64,000 nucleotides of DNA. It comes from Isoetes taiwanensis. Its lineage: Eukaryota > Streptophyta > Lycopodiopsida > Isoetales > Isoetaceae. Location: the NCBI GenBank assembly GCA_021234155.1, contig JAJEKV010000017.1:10175525-10239524 (forward strand), given 5' to 3'. Both the position numbers and the translations under genes were made by a program. The notes under the pieces were generated by a model. That model was not told where the DNA came from and did not search any database. It was given only the letters and a program-made list of their open reading frames with translations. Below, in pieces: positions 24,516-34,900 of the stretch. Numbering within the stretch: the stretch's first letter is position 1; every line of letters begins with the position of its first letter.

Positions 24516-25905
24516 ATGAGGAAAGAGGCCCGGGCAAAGGCCCAATCTATGAGATCGACCCGCGCAGACACAGACAAAGGCCTTGAAACAAATGGAGCAG
24601 GAATTGAGAGCAACATGACCCGGATTGCAGGCCTGGCAGAAGAGATCCAATCTTTGGCATCCCACGTGCTCAAAAGGCAGTTGGTAGCAGAGAGGCAACG
24701 GATTGCAGAGATGGAGACCCGTATGCAGCAGTTAGAAGATGGGCTTCGCTTGACACACTTTGAGAGGCAACGGGAGAAGCAGGGTCTTGCTGATCTACGA
24801 GCTCGCGTGGACTCCCTCCTCACCACTATAGAGACCATGGCACAGGACATGCAGTGTGATGAGCAAGATACAATGGCAACCATCTTCCGCCTCTAGTCAG
24901 AAGCTGAGGGGGCTGCCACCAAAATGCAGACCGTCCGGGCCACCTTCGAAGCGAGCCAGGCAGAGCTGAGAATCCTATAGAATAAGGTTGGGACACAAGA
25001 TCAGGAGATACAGGAGCTCCATGCAACCGTTGCCCAGCAAAGCAAAAGCCTCCATGCCAAGGTCCATGAACAATTGCAACAATGCACGAATGAGTTGGCC
25101 AGGCATCAAAAATTTCAACAGGAGATAGGCTCCCGACTTCAGGCAGCAGAGGCTGCAGCACGGGGCAAGACAAGCCCACATGCCCAGCAGCCCGCAAGAC
25201 GCCAACCAGAGAGACAGACAACACCTGCTCCATCTCGAACACCACACCCCCTTGCTGTGAACAACCCACACATCCCAAACAACAGTCATCACCTATTGGG
25301 ACAGCCAATATTGCCCCGCGACTCAGTGAGCAACAAGAGTAGGGCCGCCGATGTCACAATGTGGTGGTGCATGGACTCTCAGAGGAAGCAGGAGAGGATC
25401 TCACCAAGCACCTCCAAGATCAGATTCTATCTCGCATGGCATTTCAGATCACAGTCCAAATTGTCTGGGCACGAGTGTGTGAGGCAATTTTGCGTCAGAG
25501 TAGGTAATTGAAGGGGACCACCCTGTATGTTGACCAGGATCTTACTCTGATGTAATAGGAGTCCCGCCGGCAAGAGTTGGCTCAAATCAGGGATGTCTGC
25601 CGTCGAGGGGACGCTGCAGGATTGGTCCGAGGCAAGCTTCGCATCTTTAGGCCGGCACCTGCTGAGGTCACTGCTGCAATGCGTCAAGTTGCTGCAACAC
25701 CCAGAGGCCCTTTTGCTACCACTATAGGAGCTGTCCCTTCTGCTGCCACTCGTACTCCTATTGCACCTCCTGCTCCCGCTGCTCCTATTGCACCTCCTGC
25801 TCCCGCTACTCCAACTGTCCCAGCAACTTCTGCTCCGACACCACACACTGCTCCCCCTTCAGCCGTCACAGATCATCGTGCATCTACATCAAATGGCAAC
25901 AAATA
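24516..25905 (+). pseudogene. LINE ORF1 protein, frameshifted
   Basis: From an ATG at 24,516 the frame gives a long heptad-rich segment (about 24,600-25,160; Leu, Ala, Glu and Gln periodicity typical of the ORF1 coiled coil) broken by two TAG codons. A Pro/Gln-rich linker follows. A shifted frame at about 25,355-25,640 has the layout of the ORF1 RNA-binding domain: a VHGLSEE start, an LKGTTLYVDQDLT block, a RRQELAQIR helix and a KLRIF end. A Pro/Ala/Thr-rich tail with tandem PIAPPAP-like repeats closes it (25,740-25,850). ORF1p coats LINE RNA and acts as a chaperone in this family. Several stops show that the copy is dead. Confidence 0.65.
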
Positions 25906-25917
25906 AGAACTGTGCCT

Positions 25918-26087
25918 CTGTATGGTATCTTGGAACTGTCGAGGCTCCCCTTGGCAGAAAGAGGAGAGTCTCAACTCTATTGCACCAGATATGGTATCTC
26001 ATTTTCCTCATAGAAACATGGAAATATGCAGGGCACAGACTGCCGGACCTCCCAGAATGGACTGATGCTATCTCTTTGGTATGGCCG
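25918..26087 (+). pseudogene. LINE ORF2 endonuclease N-terminus
   Basis: MVSWNCRGSPW starts at 25,922-25,924 and has the W-N-x-R-G signature of the APE-type endonuclease N-terminus, where the Asn is a metal-site residue. One frameshift later the frame reads FLIETWKYAGH, containing the catalytic Glu of the ET motif, then LPEWTDAISLVWP. Similarity ends at the Pro codon 26,085-26,087. The next endonuclease block (a GHGGVA motif) is missing here but begins the LINE piece on the minus strand at 42,582. Confidence 0.8.
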
Positions 26088-26088
26088 A

Positions 26089-27200
26089 TTAGTTTGAGTC
26101 ACCGGATGAGTTCTGACCAACTCAACCGCTTGATCCAACGTCCTAGGGCGCAAGTACTCGGTCAAAAGACAAATAGCAGGAGGAAGGACTTGCAGAAACC
26201 AAACCAAGATCTGGCTCTGCGTGGGATATTCTTTAAGCTTGCTGACGAGAATATGAAGACGATTCGCAAAATCACGGGCAGACTCCGTGGGTTGTTGCTG
26301 GAGATTATTAAGCTGCTTAAGAAGATGTTGGCCATCATCCATGGTGCCATAATGAGAGAGAAAGATAGTCTTCATCTCTTGCCAATTCTGTTTCCAGTGA
26401 CTTTTATTGGCCATCAACCACTGATGAGAAGCGCCACGTAGGGTGGTGGAAAAAATATGAACTTGAGTTGGGACTGAGAGTGCCATTCAGAATTGCCAGA
26501 GCTTCAAACTCCTCCATGTGTGCTTGAGCACTTTGATCAAGGGGCTTGCCCTTGGCATTCTCGTAAATCGGATATGTAAGCTTGAGATTGTGAACAGTTG
26601 ATGGGACCTGAACTTGCATATAAAGTGGCGGAGCATAAGTAGGAACATAACCTTGAGCCTTAGCCATGGACTACGAACAAGGTAGTTGCGTGGGGACCAT
26701 GAAACCAGGAGGTTCTAAGGGGTGGTGTCAGCGAGCAATGTGCCGTGGATGCCATCCTCATTTAATTTGAGATCACCAATGTTGTAAACTTGAACAGGAT
26801 GCTGAAAGGAGGGTGAAGACTGAAATTCTTGAACATGAGGAGGACCAAAGGAAATATGCGGATAGCCCATACCATGATGGGGAGAAGATGGCTGGGAAGG
26901 CAAGGGAGTGTGTCTAGAGGGGATGTGAATGTAAGTGCTATCTGGTGTTTGAAAGTAATGAGGAGTGGGATGCACAAGGGTATGATATGGCGACTGTGGC
27001 TGAGAACAGTGTTTGCAAGCAGGGGGAGATTCTGGTCGGGAGCAAATACGAGGGGTAGGTGGTGCCGACTGAGCACGTGAGCGGACTCGGCCTCTGTCAG
27101 GATCATACATGTTGCAAGCAGCTTCTCTGCACTGATGGCGTTCCAATCGAGCTGCAGTTTGGTTGAGGAGTTCCTCTGGAGTAAAGGCACGAGCAGACAT
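26089..27200 (-). pseudogene. Ty3/gypsy-type gag, minus strand
   Basis: Three overlapping frames read 27,200 to 26,089. The N-terminal part is rich in Pro, Ser and His with no domain. The middle part (26,667-26,404) ends in a segment with AHMEEFEALAILNG. The C-terminal part (26,486 down) has the capsid pattern STTLRGASHQWLM, then FLSHYG, LNNLQQQPTESARDFANRL and LTEYLRPRTLDQAVELV, matching Retrotrans_gag. Two frameshifts separate the parts. Similarity stops at about 26,089, exactly where the plus-strand LINE begins, so zinc knuckle and pol are missing. Confidence 0.75.
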
Positions 27201-27289
27201 CTTCGAGGGAAGAAAAAAGAACTAAGACCTGGCAGTGGCAGTAGTGTTTAGGGTCTGGGTTTGGGATCACCTGCAAGACAACCCTCTGT

Positions 27290-27817
27290 GAGGCGAGCAG
27301 GAAAATCTTAGCTGAGTGTCACGCGGGATTTTGCAAAGAGATTAGAAAAGAAAGAGAGAAACAACAAAAACTGAAGAGACAATATGCGAAAATGTGACTT
27401 CCTTGGATATCAAGCGGAATACATGAACTCTCGTTAAGCGAGAGGAATGAAGCGAGACAAGGCAAAAATATCATCTAAAAACTCAAGATCTATCTCTACT
27501 GATATATATAGTACAATGGCTTCGGGCCTAAAATAGGTAGGTGGCAGATCTTGGTCACCAACTCCTAGATCAAGGCATGATTTCAGGGAATCTGGTAGTG
27601 CCTTCATTAGTGCCTGGAATCCCGCTAAGTTAGGGCCGCACTCCCCGGAGGCCGTTATTTGTCCGCTCTGGCTTTCTTCTTTGACGGGGGCATGGACTTC
27701 TGCGTGGCTTTTGACAGGGGCGTGAGTCTGCTACTTGACACTTGACCTACTCCCTTGTTTCTGCCCTGCTGCGTAGAATTTAAGAGTAGTTCTGTGCCTA
27801 GTGGTACAGGACTAACA
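27290..27817 (-). repeat. Probable 5' LTR of the minus-strand gag element
   Basis: Read on the minus strand, the segment upstream of the gag starts with TGTTAGTCCTGTACCACTAG (27,817 down), a common form of LTR start. It contains a TATA-like TATATATA near 27,500 followed by a leader into gag. No partner LTR is available and the inner border is a guess, since I do not see a standard primer-binding site. Confidence is moderate to low. Confidence 0.4.
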
Positions 27818-27859
27818 CCAAGTCAAACAAGTTAAGAAGGAACAATTGCAGATTCAAAA

Positions 27860-28425
27860 CCTTCAGTAAAGCTTTCCGCAAGCACTACATCCCAAGGTCG
27901 CACACAAGCAGGCAAATTCAGCAGTTTTATAGGTTGGACCAAGGGAACCTTTCAGTGGCCAAATATACAGAGGAATTTATGAGGCCAAGGCTAAATGTTT
28001 CAAGGATCACTGAGAGGCAGGCATTGGATGGTTACATTAAGGGGTTGAATAGCAACAATAAGAGGTTAGTAAGGGCCATCAACCTAAAAACAGTTGGGGA
28101 GGCTGAAGACAAGGCATTAAGCTTGGAGGAGGCACCGACAACCCCGGCGCAGAAACTGCTTATAAGGGGAAAGCAACAGGGCCTTATCAACCAAGGCAAG
28201 CATCCTCCACACCAGCAGGGCATCAATATCAGGGAAAGACGGATAAGAGAGGATCTTATGGGGAACAGAGGCAACAGGGAGGCCCAGGGGGAAAATCGGT
28301 CAAATGCTTTTTGGATAGTATCCCAAAGGAAAAGAGGGAGGAATGCATAAAAAAGAAGTTATGTTTTAGGTGTTTCCAACCTGGTCATCGTACGAATGAT
28401 TGCCCTTTTGTGATGCAAAATTGAT
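27860..28425 (+). pseudogene. Gag capsid and zinc knuckle of copy B
   Basis: The frame opens upstream of the first ATG (27,934) with the FRKHYIPR capsid block and continues with DQGNLSVAKYTEEF and a helix-rich region to 28,350. One frameshift later a canonical CCHC zinc knuckle, CFRCFQPGHRTNDCP, lies at about 28,365-28,410 (C-X2-C-X4-H-X4-C). The knuckle binds packaged RNA in this family. Confidence 0.85.
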
Positions 28426-28437
28426 TGGGAATCACCA

Positions 28438-28895
28438 ATGGAAGTGGACGAAGACGAAGACGACCAGCAGGAGCCTCAAGACTTCATAGAAGGTGAGTGC
28501 AGAATTTGTGCAGCTATTGAGTCAAATGATGTCAAAAATCAGTCCACGGTAATTCCGACAGAGGGCATCATTGACAGCAAGCCCTATGTAGTCTTCATAG
28601 ATACAGGTAGTTTGCATAACTTCGCTTCTCCCAGATTGGCCATCTTAATGAAAAACAAGACCCTTAAGTCCAAGCCCAGACCGGTCAGTATAGCAAGTGG
28701 TGCAATTTGTCACACCAAGGGAAAGAAATCAACTTTGATATAGATCTGAGTGGAACCAAATGGTCTATGGGTGCAGAAGTAATGGATATTGGTAAATATG
28801 ACCTCATAGTAGGAATGGAATTTCTAAAGCCAGCAAAAGCCATTGCGATAAGCACGAGATCTCCATTACGGCACCCGACGGGAACCGATTTGTAG
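28438..28895 (+). pseudogene. Aspartic protease of copy B
   Basis: The open frame 28,438-28,743 begins with an acidic segment, then DFIEGECRICAAIE, and reaches the active site VVFIDTGSLHNFASP (D-T-G near 28,598-28,606). A frameshift near 28,725 moves into the frame 28,707-28,895, which continues with NFDIDLSGTKWSMGAEVMD and GKYDLIVGMEFL. Apart from this shift, the protease appears complete. Confidence 0.85.
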
Positions 28896-28926
28896 TCAAA
28901 GATAAGAAAGTTCTTTCACCAATGCA

Positions 28927-29540
28927 GTGCATCTCCTTGAAGGAATTACAAAAAGCATAATGAGAGATAAGATGGAATATATCCTTATTGAGCCCGATCA
29001 AGAACAACAAAGTGAACCAAGCTTGAATCAGTTGCCCAGGCCAGTAGCAAGTCTAATCAAGGAGTTCCATGATGTATTTCCGGATGAAATCTGTGAGTTA
29101 CCACCCTATAGGGGCATGGAGTGTGAGATCACGATAGCACCAGATGCTAAGCCTACCAGCAAGGCCCCCTACCGGATGAGTACCCCAGAGCTAATAGAGC
29201 TCAAGAAGCAATTGCAAGAATTGCTCGAGCTCGGATTCATCAAGGCAAGCGTATCACCCTTCGAGGCACCCATTCTCTTTGTGAAGAAGAAGGATGGAAG
29301 TCTAAGGATGTGTATAGACTAACGTCAGTTGAACAAACAGACAGTAAAGAACAAATACGCCTTGCCTAGGGCATACGACTTGATGGACCAACTCCAAGGA
29401 GCAAAAGTCTTTTCTAAGATCAGGGACCATCAGATAAGAATCAAGGAAGAAGACATTCATAAGACCCCTTTAGAATGCGGTATGGGCACTATGAATTTAT
29501 AGTTATGCCTTTCGGCTTATCGAATGCTCCATCAACTTTC
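28927..29540 (+). pseudogene. Reverse transcriptase N-terminal half of copy B
   Basis: The frame 28,927-29,322 carries the linker, EFHDVFPDEI, PYRGMECEI, the PYRMS block and [15 protein letters not shown] stop (TAA at 29,320-29,322) replaces the Tyr of the usual CIDYRQLN, after which the frame continues through [18 protein letters not shown] deletion of about a dozen codons removes the KIDLRSGYHQ region. Similarity ends at about 29,540, before the catalytic D-D box. Confidence 0.85.
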
Positions 29541-29870
29541 TTATCGTTGATTAAGAAAGTCCCACAAGTGTTTGCTGCCATAATTCAATTCACTGCGAAC
29601 TAGTTGGAGTTGATTCTTGGACAAGCACATGGCTATGCAAGCCAATGCTTTACTGTCTTTGTGTTTCCACAGGAGAAGATTCTTTTGCTGATTAAGATCT
29701 TTTTCATCGAAAATCTTTGAAACCAGATCACTCCCATCCACTATCTCCCATAGAAGCTCCGCTTTGAGATATAGAGTGAGATATAGAGTGATCATCTGCT
29801 TCCATCCTTGACGTCAAAATCTTAGGTATTCCATACCTGCACCTAGCCTCGTTTATCATCTCTAGCCTGG
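29541..29870 (-). pseudogene. Ty1/copia gag (UBN2) fragment
   Basis: The minus-strand frame 29,795-29,541 reads KAELLWEIVDGSD, then [34 protein letters not shown]. This is the order of the N-terminal copia gag (UBN2-like) domain, including the W...KD..A and A..LWD.L blocks. The part upstream of the first Met is frameshifted. No other part of this element is attached, so it is a scrap inserted at the break in gypsy copy B. Confidence 0.75.
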
Positions 29871-29928
29871 TTTATCAACGTCCGAGCCTGGTTTATCATC
29901 CCCCTAGCCTGGTTTATCACTACCCGAA
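29843..29928 (+). repeat. 20-21 bp minisatellite, four copies
   Basis: The core AGCCTGGTTTATCA recurs four times (29,846, 29,864, 29,885, 29,906), the first copy with one change. Variable 4-7 bp linkers separate the cores. It lies directly upstream, in element orientation, of the copia gag scrap. Confidence 0.8.
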
Positions 29929-30075
29929 GCTAAAAAGAAGGCAGAGCTACTTGTTTCTGAGATGAATCCAAGGAATCTCAGCTTGTTTCTCACTCAATCC
30001 GGAGGACTCAGCCCATTCTGCCCTATCACCGGGTTGAAACAGACGGCCATGATCAACCGGATCAAAAGGCCTACC

Positions 30076-30194
30076 GGTTAAGAGGAGGTTAACCTCCTCT
30101 GTGAGAGGGTTATGCAAAATAACCCTCGAGGCCAAGCAGTCGAGAGGGTTATTTTGCATGACCCTCGAGAGGAGGAGGTTGACCTCCCTTAACC
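30076..30194. repeat. Long hairpin: 55-bp inverted repeat with 10-nt loop
   Basis: The arms 30,076-30,130 and 30,141-30,194 are reverse complements at about 85% of positions, with outer ends GGTTAAG/CTTAACC and a shared TTATGCAAAATAACCCTC core. The loop is 30,131-30,140. Each arm also contains a smaller palindrome (AGGAGGTTAACCTCCT in the left arm). The copia gag scrap lies about 200 bp away. It may be a small fold-back element. Confidence 0.8.
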
Positions 30195-30199
30195 ACGGG

Positions 30200-31700
30200 T
30201 CCGGAAAGGTGTTCTCCATAGCCAGCTTGAGCTTATATCTCACCAAGAGTTTCGCCCCCTCCGAATTAATCGGTTTAAGGATGGCCACAAAGAAGCTCCT
30301 TGTTGATGTAGATCTTTTCAAATGAGGTTAAGTTTCTAAGTCGCTTGAAAACCCCGATGCAGTAACCCCGATGCGTAGGTTAAGTTTCTAAGTTTCCGTA
30401 ATAGAGCTTGAAGGAAACTGTTCTCGCATGAGAGACTTAGCCTACAAGATTTTCTCAAACCACAAAATTACCTCCCCGCTCGTCCCTTCTTTGAGGATGA
30501 TTGATGGAGCACTCACTCCAAAGATTTCCTTAGACGGGTCCGCCTTTCTTGAAGAGAAATGATGTCGGCTGGGTGCATGAGGAGCAACAGAGGTAGCTCT
30601 TTATGCTCGCAAAATGGGTCCTCCAAAAAAATGGCTATGGCGTAAATTGGTGGAGAAAAAACGGCCGTAAGCAGAATTGCGGGTTGGATGGGCATAAAAC
30701 GGCGATGGGTGATGAAAATTCGCCTAAGAAGTCAGAGCCGCACCTTGGAAAGAGGGAAAAGCCATAGCCGAGCTTGGAAGAAGCGAACAGCAGTTTTATG
30801 CAAGAAAATACAAAGGATCTACAAGGTCTTCTTAGCTCCGACGATGAAAGCACTGGGCATTCCTTCAGTGATCTAACTTGCCAAAAGCATGGCTATGGCG
30901 ATGAAAAGGGCGAGATGGGTTCATAGAAGAGTCATGCCGAAGGAGAGCTATGCCGGTAAGCGCCAGAGCTATGCCAGAAAGCTCTGAATATTCTCTGGAA
31001 AAGAATATTCGGGAGGTTATTGCAATAATCATTCGAATATTCTATTAAAAAGGAATATTCGGGAGGTTCCGTAATATAACCCCTCTACGATCCAACGGTG
31101 GATAGCGGTTGGATCTTTAGAACCTGCAAGGACCAGTGTTAAGAGCACAATTCTCTCCATTCAACAGCCTCACGATTAACCAGTTCTTGGAAAAGGAAAT
31201 GATCTGACCCCAAAACTAGTTCTCAGCAAGGCAAATTCGGGCTTCCCCACGGGCATCAAACCTGGAGGTTTTCATTAGGCAGGATTTTTTAGAGCTCAGG
31301 TCTTAGACCTGAATTGATTCTTAGTGCTCAGATCTTAGACCTGAGTTGATCTATGGCCTCAGATTTTTGCTCCGTGAATCAATCGGCTCAGTTTTGACAA
31401 AAATTACCTTCATGTCTATTAGATTCATGGGAACACAAAAGCCTGAGCATTCTCGGCTCCAGACCCTTCGTGGGAAACCCCAAAGGCAAAATGATGTTGC
31501 CGTCTAGCAGATCCGTCAATATCACCGGGACCTCTTCTCCACCACGTCAGCTCCTGAACCACCACAATCATTCGTCCCAAAAAGTTTCCCTAGGAGGGGC
31601 TTGCTGATATGAATATACGTATCCATTTTCTGGAGCATTAAGACTCTTCAGAAGAAAAGAGGTCCTCCAATTTTCAAAGAGTGTCACGTTCAAATAGCCC
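30200..31700. other. Unassigned DNA downstream of GMPPA-like gene
   Basis: No coding region is supported. Short repeats include GAATATTCGGGAGGTT twice (near 31,007 and 31,052) and a 32-bp tandem duplication at 31,293-31,355 whose units each contain the palindrome TCAG(G/A)TCTTAGACCTGA. Leader or LTR sequence of the neighbouring copia scrap is a reasonable guess. Confidence 0.35.
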
Positions 31701-31706
31701 CTAACG

Positions 31707-31965
31707 ATGGCTTGCTTCTCCCTTGCAAGTAATAAATAAATGAGAAACTTCTTCAATAAATGAACAGAGGATCAACACTGGGAGCCATCCTATTTAACAT
31801 ACAACAGCTTTTGTGAACATGCATGCTCTACAATGAGGGTTGCTTCTCCTTTGCAAGTGAATTTATAATAAATAAATGAGACTTCTAACAATGAATGAAT
31901 AGGGGATCATTACTGTTGGGGGCATACTATTCAGCATGTAATAGCTTTGGTGATGTTGCCTACAA
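31707..31965 (-). repeat. ~131-bp tandem duplication in the 3' end of the GMPPA-like gene
   Basis: Two diverged copies start at 31,707 and 31,838 with GCTTCTCC(C/T)TTGCAAGT. They share AATAAATAAATGAGA, GAGGATCA/GGGGATCA and ACA(A)CAGCTTT/TAATAGCTTT blocks. The right copy runs into the last codons of the gene, so the duplication took place across the stop codon and now forms 3' untranslated sequence. Confidence 0.7.
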
Positions 31966-34900
31966 AATTATTTCTTCATGAACACTTCGCTGCAGTGCTT
32001 TATGAGACAAGACTATACAATTTGTCACTACCACCTCATCCTCCACCATTACATCTTCACCTGAAATGGCAATACCTGCATTAATGGAAGTGTCATCTAA
32101 ACAGGTTGCACATCAGCACCATACTTACCCAGAATTGTAATCCCTAGTTTGGAAGTGTAATCGCCACCACCCTGTTGTTTTAAAACGGAGTGATCCAACT
32201 TGTAAAGACAACATAAATCCAAGATGCTTTTCTAGTCTAGATAATAAAGAAAGTAAACTTGCCTGCACACGCGCCCATCTTCCAACCGTAGATTTCCATC
32301 CAACAATTGCATGCATAACAATTGCATTATCCTGCATGGGATGCGAAATATCAATAGTTGCACATGGTAACATGCATTAAAAACCATTGTTACTTGACAG
32401 AAGTCTAACCTTTACTTCAACGTCGTCCAAAATGATGCAACCGACCAACCTTACTCCTGGGCCAATTCTGGCACTAGCAGAGATGGACACATTGGGGCCA
32501 ATCTGAAATGTGGCTACTGTTAATTCTGGCAAGCTTGTTACATCTATATTACTTCCAGCTCCAATACCTTTGCAGATGCATGAACCCTTGCAGAAGGATG
32601 AATAAAAACTTCACCAACAATAGTCGGACTTCGATATCCATCACCTTTGGCTAATAACTCTGGGGCTGTAGACTTGTATTGCGAAAGATACAAAGAAGAG
32701 CACCTCAAAGACATCCTATAAAAAAGCATATTTCAAGAGTCAAAGGCTTATAGAATAGGCGAAAATAAATTCTCTAGAAATGAATAGCAAACCCATTGAT
32801 CACCCTGGTACTTTTATTTGCTCCCAAAAGTCAGACGTTTCAAAAGTGTATAGCTTTTTCTTTCCAGCTAGTGGAGAAAGGATGTCTTGATCAAGTCTTA
32901 TAAAATCAGTATAAACCACCCTACAAGAGATAAAATAGAATGTGGTTGATTAAAAGATGCTCAAAAAAATGTTATTTTGAACCACATTAAGTTTTAGCCC
33001 AAACTACAACCCTCACTTCGTCGCAGACTGAAGAGCTTCAAAGCTGGACATGCGGCGCATAAATGCTGAAAACATCAGTAAAGTGTCAAAGGTTTGAATT
33101 TCCTATCACTTAAAGCATTCTTGAATTAGCACATAAGCTACCCCTTGATGCTGAACTTTGTCATTCTTATACTAGACATTAAATGACAAGATGTTTGGTT
33201 TTCACGTATCATAACCAACTGCCTGAATACTTCACCTTTGTCCTTTCTCGCTGTTTTCACATCTTGAATTGCCACAAAAATCTCAGAAGTAAAAATATAT
33301 ACACCACAATTGATGCGATCGCTCACCTAAAGATTCCAATAAAGCAATGGGTTCTAAGAAATACAAATAGTGACCACTAAGATCAGATAAATAAAAAATA
33401 AGAATTCTTACAAAAGTTTCTGGTTTTTCAGCATAATGGAGCAGCTCTCCAGTTTCAGGATCTGCAACAAGCTCGCCATATTCACTAGCAACTTCTGGTG
33501 AAACCTGCCAATCACAACTACTCGTGAAGCTCAATGCATAAACATTTGGAACGAAGGTACTATTACCTTCTTAACTAAAATTGTACCCATTCCCCCATAT
33601 TGCTGGTGAGCAGCTGCAATTTAAGAAATAATGCTTAGAAACCCATTGTAATATATGTTTTCCTTCTTTTGCTCAAACTTTTCTATACAATATAACTTAA
33701 GTAGTAAGCTGCTAATGTACCTAATGGGAGATAATTAATATTCTCAAAAAGATAAAGCTTGCAGTTATATAGTACATCATAACAGTCAATAGTTTTAATC
33801 ACAAGTATCTTGGAACTTTGATGGGTTCACAACCTCAAAAAGATGTCAAAAGGCACTAGTAATGTAGTGCTTGTTCAAAGCATTGGAAGCAGAAGAAACG
33901 CTATATATAGCCGATTTGATGATCTTATCATAGTTTGAAATAGACATTGACCAATCATAACAAAGAGCAGATGAAGCAGTAGTTTGATATAACTGATCTT
34001 GGTTTACTTCACCGTTATGTAGAAATGGCATCCTTAATTCACTGCAAAGTACATCAAGGAGTCCCAGCAGATGGACATCAACAAGTTGCAGAAAAAGTAT
34101 TCTGGCAGTCTGCTCCATATCCTTTTGACCATGTACAAAACTGTCATATGATGTTGTTTGCATATGATATTGCATACCTTATCTAGTTGACTGTTAGTTG
34201 ACCAGACACTCCATATGCAGCCAGAATGTTAAGCAGGTACATATGCTTGCGTTTGATGCAGCAAAAAGAGTCCTTAAATATCCCACAAAAGAACAATGTC
34301 CTTTCATACCCTAGAGATTCTGCTGGTGCTGAATATGCTTCTCCTTAGTCAGAATACTTTCACACGGATGAGCAGTTGCCAAGGAACTCAAAAAGTACAA
34401 GATGTTATACAGGGCTGAAACTCCTAACTTACAAGTTAAATTGCCATGTGACACCAATCTAGAACTTGCAAAAATACAATTGTTCTATGTTAGAACTTCT
34501 GAGGAACAAGTTCATGTTGAAAGTATGGATGTACAATACCACTTTACAAAAGACCAACTTTCTGATGTGCTTACAAAGACAGTTCTATGGAAAGAAGGAA
34601 AGATTTAACATCTATGGAAGGCAAGTAATGTGCACCATAGTAACATGTATATGATGCACGTAACCTAGGTTAAAATGCTTTAGCAGGGGACAAGTCTGAA
34701 CGGATACATGTTGTTCCTTTTCTTTAGGAAAACTGCTTATAGTTCTTTTGAGCTGCCCGTTTAACTCATTCAGAAACCTTCAAGGAAGCTCCGAGCCACT
34801 GCCTGAGGTAGATGCAGGTTAGATTTCTGGTTTCTGGGTTTCCGTTTATGGCCCTTTTCCTTTTCATCACCGATAAAGAAAGAGATTGTGCAACTTAAAG

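Larger units (their letters stand above)
24513..26087 (+). mobile_element. L1-type LINE, 5' half (ORF1 and endonuclease start)
   Basis: ORF1 is followed by the first quarter of an ORF2 endonuclease and then stops abruptly at 26,087. The order and content are those of plant L1-type non-LTR retrotransposons. Its left edge coincides with the end of the gypsy LTR, so that LTR may have inserted near the LINE 5' end. Its right edge coincides with the end of a minus-strand gag. The missing 3' part is complementary to the LINE at 39.28-42.58 kb. Confidence 0.75.
27840..29540 (+). mobile_element. Truncated gypsy retrotransposon of the same family (copy B)
   Basis: Copy B starts inside gag and ends inside RT, and is clearly related to copy A by shared protease and RT blocks. 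Its gag and protease are better preserved than those of copy A. The left edge abuts the LTR-like sequence of the minus-strand element and the right edge abuts a copia gag scrap, so later insertions or deletions cut it on both sides. Confidence 0.85.
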
